64,000 bases of DNA from Nocardioides rotundus (GTDB lineage Bacteria; Actinomycetota; Actinomycetes; Propionibacteriales; Nocardioidaceae), in NCBI RefSeq assembly GCF_019931675.1, contig NZ_CP082922.1, forward strand, positions 620,001-684,000. The letters run 5' to 3'. Below the pieces are notes generated by a model. The model was not told the DNA's origin. It saw nothing but the letters and a program-made list of their open reading frames with translations, and did not search any database. A program made the translations under genes and the position numbers. Positions 24,354 through 33,586 of the stretch are shown here, piece by piece; positions within the stretch are counted from its first letter, which is position 1; every line of letters starts with the position of its first letter.

Positions 24354-25745
24354 TCAGGCCTCGATCCGCAGCGCCTCCACCGGCGTCACGTCCACCGCCC
24401 GGCGGGCCGGGCCGCGGGAGGAGACCAGCACGAGGACCAGCCCGGCCACGGCGATCGCCAGCAGCGCCGGCAGCGGGATCCCCCACACCAGGCCGGGCGT
24501 CATCGCGCCGATCAGCGACTGCGCGCCCAGCGAGCCGTAGACCAGGCCGAGCGCGATCCCGAACAGCACGGCCGAGGCGGAGAGAGCCACCGACTCCTTG
24601 GTGATCATCGCGCGCACCTGGGAGCGGGTGAACCCCAGCGATCGCAGCAGCCCGATCTCGCGGTGCCGCTGCAGCACGGTGAGCGACATGGTGCTGACGA
24701 ACCCGACGGCGGCGATCAGCGAGGAGATCACGATGATGCAGATCAGCACGGTCGTGGCGACCCCCAGGATCTGCTGGGCATCGGCCCGCTGGGCGGCGGG
24801 CAGGCCCCACGCATCCACCGACGCGCTCAGCGCGGCCATCCCGGAGGCGAAGGTGGTCACCAGCGTCACCCCGATGACCAGGCCCATCGTCGAGCGGGTC
24901 GTGCGCAGCGGGTCGAGTACGGCGTTGCGCCGGGCGATCCGGGTGGAGGGGTCGCGGCCCAGCAGCCGGCTGAAGCCGCCCACGACGCCCGGGATGACGA
25001 ACCGGGCGCCGAGCAGCAGGCCGGTGGCCGAGGTGGCCGCGCCGCAGAAGGCGACCAGCAGCCCGCCCGGCGAGTCCTCGCCGATCAGCGCGCCGAGGGC
25101 GAGCACCGCGAAGCCCCCGATCAGGAGTACGGCGGCCCCGACGGCCCGGGCGGCAGCGTGCCGCAGCGGGGCGGGCCGGTGTGCCGCCGTACCCGCCATG
25201 GCGGCGGCGGGGGTCACCCGCAGCACCGCCCGCGAGCCCAGCCAGCCGGCCGCCGTGGCGGCGAGCACGATCAGCCCGAAGGCGAAGGGCAGCTGGGCGC
25301 TGGCGAGGGGATAGTCGGCCTCGGGCAGCGAGCCGCGGGCGACCAGCGCCATCCGGACCAGGTCGGTCAGCAGCGTGCCGGTGAGTATCCCCGCGGCCGC
25401 GCCGAGGGCGCCCACCGTCGCTGTGCCGCGGACGACCGAGGACCGCAGCGACCGGCCGCCGGCGCCGAGCAGCCGGAGCAGGGCGATGTGCCGCAGCCGG
25501 CCGGAGATCACCGTGTCGACCGCGTTGACGATGACGACCGCGGAGACATAGAGCGCGATCAGGATGAACACCCCGGCGACCACCATGAGGGTGAGCCCGG
25601 TGGTTCCGCTGCTGTCACCGCTCATCGTGGCGAGGATCGAGGAGGCCATGATCAGGGTCGCGGCGTAGGCGCCGCTGAGGCCGGCGACCAGGCCGACCGT
25701 GCCGAGCTCGCGCAGCGAGCCGAGGGTCAGGTTGCGGCGGCTCAT
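24354..25745 (-). CDS. FtsX-like ABC transporter permease
   Basis: A 463-residue membrane protein with two FtsX-type halves. The first (about 15-215) has RLRHIALLRLLGAGGRSLRSSVVRG, the second (about 300-460) has VLQRHREIGLLRSLGFTRSQVRAMITKESV followed by three helices and the closing VDVTPVEALRIEA, standard for MacB/FtsX permeases. It pairs with the ATPase gene before it: ATG at 25743-25745 overlaps the ATPase stop as ATGA. With the adjacent histidine kinase and response regulator it forms a typical envelope-stress or antimicrobial-export module. Cargo is not predictable. Confidence 0.9.
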   Translation of the reverse strand: MSRRNLTLGSLRELGTVGLVAGLSGAYAATLIMASSILATMSGDSSGTTGLTLMVVAGVFILIALYVSAVVIVNAVDTVISGRLRHIALLRLLGAGGRSLRSSVVRGTATVGALGAAAGILTGTLLTDLVRMALVARGSLPEADYPLASAQLPFAFGLIVLAATAAGWLGSRAVLRVTPAAAMAGTAAHRPAPLRHAAARAVGAAVLLIGGFAVLALGALIGEDSPGGLLVAFCGAATSATGLLLGARFVIPGVVGGFSRLLGRDPSTRIARRNAVLDPLRTTRSTMGLVIGVTLVTTFASGMAALSASVDAWGLPAAQRADAQQILGVATTVLICIIVISSLIAAVGFVSTMSLTVLQRHREIGLLRSLGFTRSQVRAMITKESVALSASAVLFGIALGLVYGSLGAQSLIGAMTPGLVWGIPLPALLAIAVAGLVLVLVSSRGPARRAVDVTPVEALRIEA

Positions 25746-26524
25746 GCCGGCACCCCGGTCTCGAAGCCGATGAGCAGGTCGGAGATCTGCTGCGGCGTCA
25801 TCGGGCCGTGGTCACCGACGATCCGGCCGTCGGCGATCACCAGGATCCGGTCGGCGTAGGAGGCGGCCACCGGGTCGTGGCTGACCATCGCGATGGTCTG
25901 GCCGTACTCCTGCGCGGCCGTGCGCAGCAGGGTCAGCACCTCGCGGGAGCTGCGCGAGTCCAGGTTGCCGGTCGGCTCGTCGGCGAAGATGATCGCGGGC
26001 CGGCTGGCCAGCGCGCGGGCGATCGCGACCCGCTGCTGCTGGCCGCCGGAGAGCGCGCTGGGCCGGTGGTCGACCCGGTCGGCCAGCCCGAGCGCGCCCA
26101 CCAGGTGGTCGATCCACCGCCGCTGCTCGCCGGAGACCTTCCGCCCGGCCACCTCGAAGGGGAGCAGGATGTTCTCCATCGCCGACAGCGTCGGCACCAG
26201 GTTGAAGGCCTGGAAGATGAAGCCGACCTGCTCGCGCCGCAGCACCGTGCGGCCCTCGTCGGCCAGTCGGGAGAGCGGCTGCCCGGCGAGGACGACCTCG
26301 CCGCCGGTGGCGTCGTCCAGCCCGGCCGCGACGTTCATGAAGGTCGACTTGCCGGAGCCGGACGGGCCCATGATCGCGGTGAATCCGCCGCGGGGGATGG
26401 TGACCGTGACGTCGTCGAGGGCGGCCACGGCGCCGGCGCCCTCGCCGTACGTCTTGACGACCCGGCGCATGGTCAGGACCGGAGAGGCGCTTGGTTGAGC
26501 GGGATTCTGCATCGGTGAGTTCAT
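25742..26524 (-). CDS. ABC transporter ATP-binding protein (MacB/LolD type)
   Basis: A 260-residue ATPase with all motifs: Walker A GPSGSGKST, Q-loop FIFQAFNLVPTLS, signature LSGGQQQR, Walker B AIIFADEPTGNLDS, and the switch His in MVSHDPVAAS. The DEPTGNLD sequence is characteristic of the MacB/LolD group that powers FtsX-like permeases, and the partner gene overlaps by 4 bp. ATG at 26522-26524 is chosen; an internal ATG four codons later and open frame upstream exist. A 98-bp gap separates it from the response regulator gene, leaving room for a regulated promoter. Confidence 0.93.
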   Translation of the reverse strand: MNSPMQNPAQPSASPVLTMRRVVKTYGEGAGAVAALDDVTVTIPRGGFTAIMGPSGSGKSTFMNVAAGLDDATGGEVVLAGQPLSRLADEGRTVLRREQVGFIFQAFNLVPTLSAMENILLPFEVAGRKVSGEQRRWIDHLVGALGLADRVDHRPSALSGGQQQRVAIARALASRPAIIFADEPTGNLDSRSSREVLTLLRTAAQEYGQTIAMVSHDPVAASYADRILVIADGRIVGDHGPMTPQQISDLLIGFETGVPA

Positions 26525-26622
26525 GCCCACCACGCTAGGAATCCGGGCGCCGTGACACATCGGGCCGCGGAGGGATTCCGCCTACATCTCCAGAGGTACG
26601 GTGCCTCAGGGTGGCGCCGGGG

Positions 26623-27267
26623 TCACAGCAGCCCGTGCTCGTAGGCGTAGACCACCAGCTGGACCCGGTCGCGCAGGTCCAGCTTCCCCAGGATCCGGGA
26701 CACGTGGGTCTTCACCGTCGCCTCGGAGAGGAACTCCGCGGCCGCGATCTCGGCGTTGGAGAGCCCCTGCGCCGCGCGGAGCAGGATCTCCCGCTCGCGC
26801 GGGGTGAGTCGGGCGTACTCCGCGCCCGGCGTCGATGCGGCACGCCCGCGGAACCGCTCGAAGAGCGCCCGGGTCGCGCCCGCCGCCACCACCTGGGTGC
26901 CGTCGGCGACCGCGCGGATCGCCGCCAGCAGGAGCTCCGGGTCGGACTCCTTGAGCACGAAGCCGCTCGCGCCGGCCTCGATGGCGTCGGCGACCAGGTC
27001 GTCGAGGTCGAAGGTGGTCAGCACCAGCACCCGCGGGGCCGCCTCGCCGTGCCGCTCGACCAGCCGCCGGGTCGCCTCCACGCCGTCCACCCGGGGCATC
27101 CGGACGTCCATGACGACCACGTCCGGGCGGGTCGACTCGACCAGGGCGGGCACCTCGTCGCCGTCGGCGGCCTCGCCGACCACCTCGAGGTCGGGCTGGC
27201 TGGCCAGCACCATCGCGATGCCGGCACGGAAGAGCGCCTGGTCGTCGACCAGCAGGATCCGGGTCAC
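26623..27267 (-). CDS. NarL/LuxR-type response regulator
   Basis: A 214-residue two-component regulator. Receiver domain 1-120: acidic pair Asp8-Asp9, phospho-acceptor Asp54 in VVVMDVRMPR, Thr in LVLTTFD and Lys in GFVLKES. LuxR-type helix-turn-helix about 145-210 (LTPREREILLRAAQGLSNAEIAAAEFLSEATVKTHVSRILGKLDLRDR). The GTG at 27265-27267 overlaps the kinase stop as GTGA. Phosphorylation by the kinase should control the ABC pair just downstream; the target site is not evident. Confidence 0.94.
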   Translation of the reverse strand: MTRILLVDDQALFRAGIAMVLASQPDLEVVGEAADGDEVPALVESTRPDVVVMDVRMPRVDGVEATRRLVERHGEAAPRVLVLTTFDLDDLVADAIEAGASGFVLKESDPELLLAAIRAVADGTQVVAAGATRALFERFRGRAASTPGAEYARLTPREREILLRAAQGLSNAEIAAAEFLSEATVKTHVSRILGKLDLRDRVQLVVYAYEHGLL

Positions 27268-28436
27268 GATGCCGCCTCGGCGGACGGGACGTGGGCGCGG
27301 ACCACCCAGGCGTCCCCCTCGGGCCCGGCGGTGAACGTGCCCCCGGCGACCGTGGCCCGCTCGGCCATCCCGACCAGGCCGTGCCCGGTGCCGTCCCCGC
27401 TCTCGGGGGAGTCGCCCAGCCGGTTGGTCACGGTCAGACGGTAGCCGTCGCGCCAGTCCTGCTCGACCCGGACCGGCCCGGTGAGGTCGCCGTGCTTGAG
27501 CGCGTTGGTGAGCGACTCCGCCAGCAGTCGGTGGGCGGTCAGCGCGACCAGCGGGGAGTCGTCGCGGGTGCCGGACTCGTGCAGCTCCACCGTCATGCCC
27601 GACGCGCGCATCCGCTCCAGGACCTCCTGCTGCTGGGCGTGTCCGGGGGTACTCGGCGCCAGCGCGGGGTCGCGCAGCTGGGCGACGATGGTGCGCAGGT
27701 CGGCGATCGCGGTGCGCGCGGTCTCGCCGATCACCTCCAGCGCCCGCTCGGCGGCCGGGGGATCGTGACGCAGCGCGTAGCGGGCGCCGTCGCTCTGAGC
27801 CGCCACCACCGCCCAGGAGTGGGCGACCACGTCGTGCATGTCCGCGGCGATCCGGCGGCGCTCCTGCTCGACGTCGTAGAGCTCGCTCACCCGGCGGCGC
27901 TCGGCGGCCTCGAGCCGGGCGTCCACCCGCGCCTGCACGGCCCGCCGGGTCTGCCAGCGCAGGTAGCCGAGCAGCCATCCGCCGAGTGTGAACACCGCGG
28001 TGAGCGCGGCCATCCCGAGCACGGCGACGACGGTCATCAGCAGCGAGCGGTCGGGCCCGGCCGGGAGGAAGGCGATGAAGAGGCCCCCGACCACGGTGGC
28101 GACGACCGCCGCGACGAGACCGAAGCGGCGCGCCAGCGGCGAGCGGCTGCTGCCGAGGGTGGCGAAGAGGGCGGCGTAGGCCAGGTCGGCGAGATAGGCC
28201 AGCTGACCCGTCGCGACCTGAGGTACGGCGGCGGCGATCGCCAGCGCCGACATCAGCGGCCAGGAGAGCCGGCGCACCGCCAGGGCCGCCCCGAGGAGTA
28301 CGGCGGCCACCCCGGCCGCCGGCCCGATCTGGAGGTGCAGCGCGCCCATGCCCACGGCGAAGGCCACGCCCCCCAGGACGTCGAGCGCCACCCCCCGCCG
28401 GGTCGGCCGCTCGACGGCGCTCCAGACATCGCTCAC
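27264..28436 (-). CDS. Sensor histidine kinase (HisKA_3 family)
   Basis: A 390-residue membrane kinase. The N-terminal half carries about six helices in short hairpins (about 18-155), with little extracytoplasmic sequence, as in DesK-like kinases that sense the membrane. The dimerisation/phosphorylation box ERRRIAADMHDVVAHSWAVVAAQSD places the phospho-His at 201, and the HATPase domain has LLAESLTNALKHG (N box) and GTGHGLVGMAERATVAGG (G box). GTG at 28434-28436. It precedes and overlaps its response regulator gene; with the ABC genes this is one functional module, probably responding to membrane or cell-wall stress. Confidence 0.93.
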   Translation of the reverse strand: MSDVWSAVERPTRRGVALDVLGGVAFAVGMGALHLQIGPAAGVAAVLLGAALAVRRLSWPLMSALAIAAAVPQVATGQLAYLADLAYAALFATLGSSRSPLARRFGLVAAVVATVVGGLFIAFLPAGPDRSLLMTVVAVLGMAALTAVFTLGGWLLGYLRWQTRRAVQARVDARLEAAERRRVSELYDVEQERRRIAADMHDVVAHSWAVVAAQSDGARYALRHDPPAAERALEVIGETARTAIADLRTIVAQLRDPALAPSTPGHAQQQEVLERMRASGMTVELHESGTRDDSPLVALTAHRLLAESLTNALKHGDLTGPVRVEQDWRDGYRLTVTNRLGDSPESGDGTGHGLVGMAERATVAGGTFTAGPEGDAWVVRAHVPSAEAAS

Positions 28437-28504
28437 GGGGTCCAGGCTAGGGCCCCGCGCCGTCCCGGCCCGGTTGTCGGCGACCCCGGCTACCGTTTCG
28501 ATCC

Positions 28505-29179
28505 ATGGACCTCACCGACGCCGTCGACCTCGCCGAGGGCCTGCTGGTCGCCCACGGCCTGGGCGACTGGCAGGTCCGCCTCGACAACGCCCGCCGCAGG
28601 GCCGGCGTGTGCCACTTCGACCGCCGGACCATCGGGCTCAGCGCCCCGCTGACCCGGCTGCACAGCGACGAGCACGTGCGCGACACGATCCTGCACGAGA
28701 TCGCGCACGCGCTCGCCGGGCCGCGGCACGGCCACGACGAGCACTGGAGGCGGGTCGCCCGGCAGATCGGCTGCTCGGGGGAGCGGTGCGTCCCCGCCGA
28801 CGCGCCCACCGTCGAGACCGCCTGGCTGGGCGTCTGCCCGGCCGGCCACTCGGTGGGCCGGCACCGCCGCCCCGAGCGGGTGATGACCTGCCGGGAGTGC
28901 TCGACCCGCTTCGACCTGGCGCACCTCTTCACCTGGACCCACCACGGCCGGGTCGCGGTGATGCATCCCAACTACGACGCCGAGCTGGAGCGACTGCTCA
29001 CCGGGCGACGGCTCGTGCTGCTCGCCCGCGGCACCCGGGTCCGGGTGACCGAGGAGGCCGGCGAATGGGCCGGCCACACCGGCCGCGTGGCCAAGATCGG
29101 CCGCACCCGCTACCACGTCCGGCTCGACGGGGGCGAGGGCGTGCTTCAGGTGCCGTTCGCCTGGGTGGCCCGGCGATAG
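28505..29179 (+). CDS. SprT-like zinc metalloprotein
   Basis: A 224-residue protein with a SprT-like domain: TILHEIAHALAGPRHGHDEHWRRVARQIG contains the HExxH zinc site (His64-Glu65-His68) with further His residues at 75, 77 and 80. A C-terminal zinc-ribbon pair (GVCPAGH and MTCREC) and a KOW-like basic end (RGTRVRVTEEAGEWAGHTGRVAKIGRTRYHVRLDGG) follow. The family includes proteases for DNA-protein crosslinks (Spartan) but most bacterial members are untested. The last 34 bp overlap the convergent glycogen synthase gene. Confidence 0.88.
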   Translation: MDLTDAVDLAEGLLVAHGLGDWQVRLDNARRRAGVCHFDRRTIGLSAPLTRLHSDEHVRDTILHEIAHALAGPRHGHDEHWRRVARQIGCSGERCVPADAPTVETAWLGVCPAGHSVGRHRRPERVMTCRECSTRFDLAHLFTWTHHGRVAVMHPNYDAELERLLTGRRLVLLARGTRVRVTEEAGEWAGHTGRVAKIGRTRYHVRLDGGEGVLQVPFAWVARR

Positions 29180-30378
29180 ACCTCCATCGTCTTGTCCGCG
29201 ATCGCCGCCCAGGAGAAGTCCTCGATCGCGCGCTTGCGCCCGGCGCGACCCATCTCCGCGGCCCGCTCGGGGTCGGCGAGCAGCTCGGTCAGCGCGGCGG
29301 CGAAGTCGGCGACGTAGCGGTCCGGGTCGAGCGGGGTGCCGGTGCCGTCGTCGGCCTGATCGATCGGGACCAGCAACCCGGTCGGCGTACGCCCGTCGGC
29401 GTCGTCGGGAGCCACGACCACCTCGGGGATGCCGCCCGTCGCCGTCGCCACCACGGCCGCCTCGCAGGCCATCGCCTCGAGGTTGACGATGCCCAGCGGC
29501 TCGTAGATCGACGGGCAGGCGAACACCGTCGCCGCGGTCAGCAGCGCGGAGACGTCGCGCCGCGGCAGCATCTCCCGGATCCACACCACCGACGCCGGGT
29601 CGCCGCGGTCGGCGCGTAGCTGCTCGACGAGCGCCACCACCTCCCGCTCGATCTCCTCGGTGTCGGGCGCGCCCGCGCAGAGCACCACCTGCACGTCGGA
29701 CGGCAGCTCCTGGCAGGCCCGGAGGAACAGCGGCAGTCCCTTCTGCCGGGTGATCCGGCCGACGAACACCACGCTCGGGCGGTCCGGGTCCACGCCCAGC
29801 TCGCGCACCCGGTCGGGGTCGTCGACCGGGTGCCAGTCCTCGGTGTCGATCCCGTTGTGCACCACGTGCACCCGGTCGGGGTCGACGGCGGGATAGCTGC
29901 GGAGTACGTCGTCGCGCATCGCCGCGGACACCGCGATGATCGCCGCGGCCGACTCATAGGCCGTCTGCTCCGCCCAGGAGGACACGGCGTACCCGCCGCC
30001 GAGCTGCTCGGCCTTCCACGGCCGCAGCGGCTCCAGCGAGTGCGCGCTCAGCACGTGCGGCATCCCGTGCAGCAGCGAGGCGAGGTGCCCGGCCAGGTTG
30101 GCGTACCACGTGTGCGAGTGCACCAGGTCCGCGCCGGCGCAGTCGTCGGCGATCGCCAGGTCCACGCCCAGCGTGCGCAGCGCAGCGTTGGCGCGCGCCA
30201 GCTCGGCGAGGTCGGGATAGGAGTCGGTGCTCTCCTCGGGCCGCGGGGCACCGAAGGCACGCACCCGCACCTCCACGTCGCCGCGGGCCCGCAGCGCGCG
30301 GACGAGCTCGGCCACGTGCACCCCGGCGCCGCCGTACACCTCGGGCGGGTATTCCTTGGTGAGGACGTCGACGCGCAT
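29146..30378 (-). CDS. glgA: Actinobacterial GlgA/GlgM-type glucosyltransferase
   Basis: A 410-residue GT4 glycosyltransferase using ADP-glucose. The N-terminus [25 protein letters not shown] is the classic sugar-acceptor motif, and the C-terminal domain has [19 protein letters not shown] and the EX7E-bearing [31 protein letters not shown]. This short actinobacterial form was named glycogen synthase; characterised mycobacterial relatives (GlgM) make maltose-1-phosphate from ADP-glucose and glucose-1-phosphate, so either reaction is possible. ATG at 30376-30378. It is divergent from glgC, which supplies ADP-glucose, across a 76-bp shared promoter region. Confidence 0.9.
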   Translation of the reverse strand: MRVDVLTKEYPPEVYGGAGVHVAELVRALRARGDVEVRVRAFGAPRPEESTDSYPDLAELARANAALRTLGVDLAIADDCAGADLVHSHTWYANLAGHLASLLHGMPHVLSAHSLEPLRPWKAEQLGGGYAVSSWAEQTAYESAAAIIAVSAAMRDDVLRSYPAVDPDRVHVVHNGIDTEDWHPVDDPDRVRELGVDPDRPSVVFVGRITRQKGLPLFLRACQELPSDVQVVLCAGAPDTEEIEREVVALVEQLRADRGDPASVVWIREMLPRRDVSALLTAATVFACPSIYEPLGIVNLEAMACEAAVVATATGGIPEVVVAPDDADGRTPTGLLVPIDQADDGTGTPLDPDRYVADFAAALTELLADPERAAEMGRAGRKRAIEDFSWAAIADKTMEVYRRATQANGT

Positions 30379-30454
30379 GGCGCAGACGCTACTCGGATCG
30401 CCGTTCCGCGGACAGGTCTCGACACGACCGCCCCGGGGAAGGGAAGGTGGCCCC

Positions 30455-31699
30455 ATGCCCCCGTCCCGGAAGAAGGTCCTGGCCATCGTCCTCGCCGGCG
30501 GTGAGGGCAAGCGGCTGATGCCCCTGACCGCCGACCGCGCGAAGCCGGCGGTGCCGTTCGGCGGCATCTACCGGCTGATCGACTACGCGCTCTCCAACGT
30601 GGTCAACTCCGGCTACCTGCAGGTGGTCGTGCTGACGCAGTACAAGTCGCACTCGCTGGACCGGCACATCACCCAGACCTGGGACATGTCGACGATGCTC
30701 GGCAACTACGTCGCCCCGATCCCGGCGCAGCAGCGGGTCGGGAAGCGGTGGTACCTCGGCTCCGCCGATGCGATCTTCCAGTCGCTGAACCTGATCCGGG
30801 ACGAGAAGCCGGACATCGTCGTGGTCGTGGGGGCCGACCACGTCTATCGGATGGACTTCTCCCAGATGGTCGAGCAGCACATCGAGTCCGGCGCCCGCTG
30901 CTCGGTCGCCGCGATCCGCCAGCCGCTCGCCTCCGCCGACCAGTTCGGCGTCATCGACGTCGACGCCGAGGACCCGCAGCGGATCCGGGAGTTCCTGGAG
31001 AAGCCCACCGACGCCCGCGGGCTGCCGGACTCGCCCGAGGAGATCCTCGCCTCGATGGGCAACTACGTCTTCGACGCCGACGCCCTGGTCGAGGCGGTGA
31101 CCGCGGACGCCGAGCTCGAGGGCTCCAAGCACGACATGGGCGGCGACATCGTGCCCGCCTTCGTCTCCCGCGGGGAAGCGGCGGTCTACGACTTCAAGGA
31201 CAACGAGGTGCCGGGCGCGACCGAGCGCGACCGGGACTACTGGCGCGACGTCGGGACGCTGCAGTCCTACTACGAGGCGCAGATGGACATCGTCGCGCCC
31301 GTGCCGGTGTTCAACCTCTACAACTTCGACTGGCCCATCTACACCTCCTACGGCCCCCAGCCGCCGGCCAAGATCAGCCGCGGCGCCGACGACCAGTTCG
31401 TCGTCGCCGAGAGCTGCGTCCTCGCCCCGGGTGTGGTGGTGAGCGGCGGCCGGGTGCAGCGGTCGGTGCTCTCGCCGGAGGTCCGGGTGCGCACCGGCGC
31501 GGAGGTGTCGGACTCGGTGCTGATGCACGGCGTCCGGGTGGAGCGCGGGGCCGTCGTACGCAACGCCATCCTGGACAAGGGCGTCGTCGTCCCGGCGAAC
31601 GCCCGGGTCGGCGTCGACCCGGCGGAGGACGAGGCCCGCGGGTTCGTCGTGCAGGACGGCCTCACGGTGCTCGGCAAGGAGCAGCCCTTCCCGGTGTGA
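30455..31699 (+). CDS. glgC: Glucose-1-phosphate adenylyltransferase
   Basis: A 414-residue enzyme making ADP-glucose from glucose-1-phosphate and ATP, the committed step of glycogen and maltosyl-phosphate synthesis. Nucleotidyl-transferase motifs: [29 protein letters not shown], the HITQTWDMS segment, [14 protein letters not shown] and [10 protein letters not shown]; a left-handed beta-helix end has [26 protein letters not shown]. Start ATG 30455 follows GGGAAGG; upstream open frame belongs to the antisense gene. Divergent from glgA. Confidence 0.96.
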   Translation: MPPSRKKVLAIVLAGGEGKRLMPLTADRAKPAVPFGGIYRLIDYALSNVVNSGYLQVVVLTQYKSHSLDRHITQTWDMSTMLGNYVAPIPAQQRVGKRWYLGSADAIFQSLNLIRDEKPDIVVVVGADHVYRMDFSQMVEQHIESGARCSVAAIRQPLASADQFGVIDVDAEDPQRIREFLEKPTDARGLPDSPEEILASMGNYVFDADALVEAVTADAELEGSKHDMGGDIVPAFVSRGEAAVYDFKDNEVPGATERDRDYWRDVGTLQSYYEAQMDIVAPVPVFNLYNFDWPIYTSYGPQPPAKISRGADDQFVVAESCVLAPGVVVSGGRVQRSVLSPEVRVRTGAEVSDSVLMHGVRVERGAVVRNAILDKGVVVPANARVGVDPAEDEARGFVVQDGLTVLGKEQPFPV

Positions 31700-31726
31700 G
31701 TCGCCGGGCCGGTAGCGTGCGGCCCC

Positions 31727-32320
31727 GTGCCCCGCTTCACCCGCGCCGAGCTCGAGTCCTTCCGGGACGCCGAGGTACCCGACCTGCTGCCCGGGCCCGG
31801 CGGCCCGCCGCTGCGGCTGCTCTTCGTCGGGATCAACCCGGGGCTGTGGACCGCGGCCACCCAGACGCACTTCGCCCACCCGGTGAACCGGTTCTACCCC
31901 GCGCTGCTGCGGGCCGGGATCATCACCGAGCCGGTGGACCCCAGCGCCGGGATGACCGAGGCGGAGCGCGACCACCTGCGGGCGCGCGGGGTGGGCATCA
32001 CCAACCTGGTACGGCGCGCCACCGCGAAGGCGTCCGAGCTCACCCGCGCCGAGTTGCGGGCCGGGGGCGAGCAGCTGGTTCGCACGGTCGCCGAGCAGCG
32101 CCCGGCGGTGGTGGCCGTCGCCGGGATCACGGCCTACCGCACCGCGTTCGGCCGCCCTAAGGCGATGCCCGGGCGGCAGCCGGAGGACCTGGCGGGGGCC
32201 GAGCTGTGGGTGGTGCCGAACCCGTCGGGCCTGAACGCGCACGAGACGGTGCAGAGCCTGGCGGAGGCGTACGCCGCCCCGGCGCGCGCCGCGGGGATCG
32301 AGCTGGCGCCGGTCAGCTGA
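31727..32320 (+). CDS. mug: Mismatch-specific (Mug-type) uracil-DNA glycosylase
   Basis: A 197-residue DNA glycosylase of the Mug/TDG branch. The catalytic loop is LFVGINPGLW (residues 35-39 GINPG, with the Asn that replaces Asp of classical UDG), followed by HFAHPVNRFYPALLRAGI and the second motif VPNPSGLNAHET. It should remove uracil or thymine mispaired with guanine and etheno-adducts, useful in GC-rich DNA where cytosine deamination is frequent. Starts with GTG 28 bp after glgC; its last 8 bp overlap the convergent gene. Confidence 0.92.
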   Translation: MPRFTRAELESFRDAEVPDLLPGPGGPPLRLLFVGINPGLWTAATQTHFAHPVNRFYPALLRAGIITEPVDPSAGMTEAERDHLRARGVGITNLVRRATAKASELTRAELRAGGEQLVRTVAEQRPAVVAVAGITAYRTAFGRPKAMPGRQPEDLAGAELWVVPNPSGLNAHETVQSLAEAYAAPARAAGIELAPVS

Positions 32321-33566
32321 GCGGCTTGGCGAAGACGGCCAGCCCGTTCGGGACCGGGCGCGGCCGGCCGTCCGACGGCGCGTTGAGCACCCGGGTCTCG
32401 CCGGTCGTGCGCCGCTCGACCATCGTGGTCGAGCCGCCGCCGTCCAGGTTGATCGCGTCCTCGGCGCCCTGCTGGCGCAGCAGCCGGGCCAGGCCGACCA
32501 TGGTGGTGCCGGCGCTGGACTCCGAGCGGCCGTCCACGGCGACCAGCAGGACGCGGTTGGTGTCCCGGTCGATGCCGATCGCGGTCCGCGGGTGGAGCGC
32601 GCCGTCGTCGCTGACGGTGAGCGCGCCGCCGCGGAGCAGCTGGTCGCTGCCGCTGACCGCCATCCGCACCGGGCCGTTGCTGAGCTTCCACCGCAGTCCG
32701 ACGCGCGAGCCGACCTTGAGCCGGGAGAGGCGGTCGGCGCCCCGGCCCCGGCCGATGAAGACCCGGCCGGTGATGTCCACGCCCTTGGACAGGCGGGTCC
32801 GGTTGGAGCGGACGATCCCGCCCCGCACCACGACCTCCCGAACGCGCCGGGTTCGGCCGTCGGTCACCCGGGCACCGAGGGTGGTGCCCCAGTCGGGGGT
32901 GTAGACGCCGATCTGGTCGGGGAAGACGGTGGGGGAGTTGTAGTGGGCGATCTGCCAGGTCGGCCGCTGCGGGATCGAGGCGACCAGCCTCTGCTCGCCG
33001 ATCTGGGGTACCCCGGAACCGTCGATCCAGAACGAGGTGGTCCAGATGTATTGCCGGGCGCCCAGCAGATTGCGCTCCAGGTCGCGGCTGTTACCGAGCG
33101 GTGCGCCGGTGTCGCGGATGTCGAAGAAGTCGCCGTTGACCCCGGCGACGACGCCCCGCTCGCGATTCATCAGCCACGGGACGGTCCGCCGCTGGCGGAT
33201 GCTGTTCGGGTCCGAGAGCAGGTCCAGCCGCACCCCGGCGGTGCTGAGGCTCGCCTCGACCAGGTGCACCCGGTAGGGGTCGCGGGCCGGGTCGTCCTGC
33301 TGGGTCCACGCGCGGTAGCGCACGCCCTGCGCCATTGCCCGCGAGGTCTGGTTGTAGACCCGGGGAGCCACCACCCGCGCGAGCACCCGCGGCGGCGCGA
33401 TCTCGCCCGGCACCCGGTCGGAGGTCTGGAAGGGGATGCGCTCACCCGCCGGCGGTCCGCTCCGGTCCTCGGCCCCGGCGCCCGGGGTCACGCCGAGGGC
33501 GAGGGAGCCGGCGAGCGCACCGGACAGCAGGACCGCGGTGAGGGAGTGGGGGCGCATGTGACTCAT
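32313..33566 (-). CDS. Secreted phosphodiester glycosidase-domain (NAGPA) protein
   Basis: A 417-residue exported protein: signal peptide about 1-32 (LTAVLLSGALAGSLALGVTPGAGA), a variable middle, and the C-terminal NAGPA domain with RTAIGIDRDTNRVLLVAVDGRS, the SSAGTTMVGLARLLRQQGAEDAINLDGGGSTTMV core and the end PRPVPNGLAVF. The family includes the lysosomal enzyme that uncovers mannose-6-phosphate and bacterial wall or exopolysaccharide proteins; substrate here unknown. ATG at 33564-33566, with another Met three codons in. The 3' end overlaps the mug gene by 8 bp. Confidence 0.88.
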   Translation of the reverse strand: MSHMRPHSLTAVLLSGALAGSLALGVTPGAGAEDRSGPPAGERIPFQTSDRVPGEIAPPRVLARVVAPRVYNQTSRAMAQGVRYRAWTQQDDPARDPYRVHLVEASLSTAGVRLDLLSDPNSIRQRRTVPWLMNRERGVVAGVNGDFFDIRDTGAPLGNSRDLERNLLGARQYIWTTSFWIDGSGVPQIGEQRLVASIPQRPTWQIAHYNSPTVFPDQIGVYTPDWGTTLGARVTDGRTRRVREVVVRGGIVRSNRTRLSKGVDITGRVFIGRGRGADRLSRLKVGSRVGLRWKLSNGPVRMAVSGSDQLLRGGALTVSDDGALHPRTAIGIDRDTNRVLLVAVDGRSESSAGTTMVGLARLLRQQGAEDAINLDGGGSTTMVERRTTGETRVLNAPSDGRPRPVPNGLAVFAKPLS

Positions 33567-33586
33567 GTGGCTCAGGGTAGGTCAGC